Origin: Pseudomonas baltica
GTDB taxonomy: Bacteria > Pseudomonadota > Gammaproteobacteria > Pseudomonadales > Pseudomonadaceae
Length of the DNA: 64,000 nucleotides
Reading direction: 5' to 3'
Assembly: GCF_031880315.1 (NCBI RefSeq)
Contig: NZ_CP134771.1
Location: 2,790,001-2,854,000, forward strand
The translations under genes and the position numbers were made by a program. Below the pieces are notes generated by a model. It did not search any database. It worked only from the letters and a program-made list of their open reading frames with translations, and had not been told where the DNA came from. Shown here piece by piece: positions 63,183 through 64,000 of this stretch; position 1 is the first letter of the stretch; each line of letters opens with the position of its first letter.

Positions 63183-64000
63183 TGAGCGCGCGAGCTCTGC
63201 CAGTCATGGCTGCGACGCGTCGACCGTGGCGCTTGCCGGTGCCGGCAGCGTTGGCACTGGCTCCCGCGCTGGCGGTATTGAGCGCGTTCTGGCTGCTGCC
63301 ATTGGTGCACTTGATCGCCCTCGGCCTGCAACGCCGCGACGGCCATGACACCGCCTACTGGCAGGTGCTGAGCAGCGCGCAATACCTGAGCAGCCTGGCG
63401 CAGACCTGCGCGCTGGCCGTTGTCGTCACCGCTGCCGCGCTCCTGATCGGGGCGGTGGTGGGATGCTTTCTCGCTCGCCAGCGCTTCTTCGGGCGCTCGG
63501 CCCTGGTGGCGCTGCTGACCTTTCCCCTGGCCTTCCCCGGTGTGGTGGTGGGGTTTCTGGTGATTCTGCTGGGCGGTCGCCAGGGCCTCGCCGCCAGCCT
63601 GTTCGGCCAGCACTGGGTGTTCGCGTATTCATTGATCGGGCTGTTTGTGGGCTATCTGTATTTCTCCATTCCGCGGGTCATCCTGACGGTCATGGCCGCG
63701 TGCGACACCCTCGACCGCAGCCTTGAAGAAGCCGCCCGCTCACTGGGCGCGAAACCTTGGCGCGTGGTGCTGGATGTGATCGTGCCGGGGCTGGCGCCGG
63801 CGCTGGTGTCTTGCGGGGCCATCTGCTTCGCCACTGCCATGGGTGCGTTCGGCACGGCTTTTACCTTGGGCACACAACTGAACGTCACCCCGGTGGCGAT
63901 CTACAACACCTTCACCAATTACGCCAACTTCGCCATGGCGGCGGCCTTGTCGGTCGTGCTCGGCGCGATCACTTGGATCGCCCTGCTGCTGGCCCGGCGC
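63179..64000 (+). CDS. ABC transporter permease (partial, runs off the window)
   Basis: A frame open to the last base, at least 273 residues. Membrane segments include LALAPALAVLSAFWLLPLVHLIAL, and the coupling motif EEAARSLGAKPWRVVLDVI (EAA loop) is intact, followed by GALCF-like segments. It belongs to the same importer as the preceding binding protein. The ATPase presumably lies beyond the window. The frame starts at ATG 63179 (MMSARALPV); 63182 is an equal alternative. Confidence 0.88.
   Translation, partial: MMSARALPVMAATRRPWRLPVPAALALAPALAVLSAFWLLPLVHLIALGLQRRDGHDTAYWQVLSSAQYLSSLAQTCALAVVVTAAALLIGAVVGCFLARQRFFGRSALVALLTFPLAFPGVVVGFLVILLGGRQGLAASLFGQHWVFAYSLIGLFVGYLYFSIPRVILTVMAACDTLDRSLEEAARSLGAKPWRVVLDVIVPGLAPALVSCGAICFATAMGAFGTAFTLGTQLNVTPVAIYNTFTNYANFAMAAALSVVLGAITWIALLLARR

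Overview
The window is 64 kb of a GC-rich (roughly 60-64% by eye) gammaproteobacterial chromosome. Its gene content and order match the genus Pseudomonas, most likely a fluorescens/putida/syringae-type species. The order arfA - sltB3 - lipA - lipB - dacC - rlpA - mltB - rodA - pbpA - rlmH - rsfS - nadD - proA, then mpl/ubiX, ppa, xseB-ispA-dxs, and the rib/nusB/thiL/pgpA operon, follows the P. aeruginosa PA3991-PA4070 stretch as I remember it. No tRNA, rRNA, prophage, insertion sequence or CRISPR array was recognised.

Layout. 0.1-3.7 kb: the ribosome-rescue gene arfA with its built-in nonstop hairpin, a lipoprotein lytic transglycosylase, a frameshifted M15 peptidase and an LD-carboxypeptidase. 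3.9-15.3 kb: a long minus-strand run for lipoylation (lipA, lipB), wall elongation and remodelling (dacC, rlpA, mltB, rodA, pbpA), ribosome/NAD functions (rlmH, rsfS, nadD) and proline synthesis (proA). 15.5-25 kb: a DNA glycosylase, a DedA-PAP2 fusion, a Lon-N protein, lrgAB, a MaoC hydratase, a MORN-repeat/caspase-like lipoprotein, an NAD(P)-binding protein, ubiX and mpl. 25.3-30 kb: an aldehyde dehydrogenase, a GNAT acetyltransferase, a DedA protein, an MtfA-like peptidase and ppa.

30.1-41.8 kb looks like the variable part: an AT-rich orphan membrane protein behind a structured intergenic region, an esterase, a chemoreceptor, a divergent Hsp90-like ATPase with a helical-repeat partner, a convergent membrane M48 metalloprotease, and glutaminase glsB. 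The Hsp90-like/TPR/M48 locus is the best candidate for an undescribed system; a protein quality-control role is inference only.

42.1-52.8 kb: isoprenoid precursor genes (xseB, ispA, dxs), then ribA and, converging on them, the coupled operon nrdR-ribD-ribC-ribBA-ribH-nusB-thiL-pgpA plus an orphan solute-binding protein. 52.9-54.9 kb: a YbaY-like lipoprotein, a CnoX-type thioredoxin and an unknown small protein. 55.1-58.2 kb: a four-gene metal-related ABC operon behind a Zur-like box. 58.3-61 kb: oprG and two sugar-nucleotide SDR proteins, one lacking the catalytic YxxxK. 61.2-64 kb: a LacI-family regulator overlapping the first gene of an ABC importer that runs off the window end. REP-type palindromes sit in many of the intergenic gaps.
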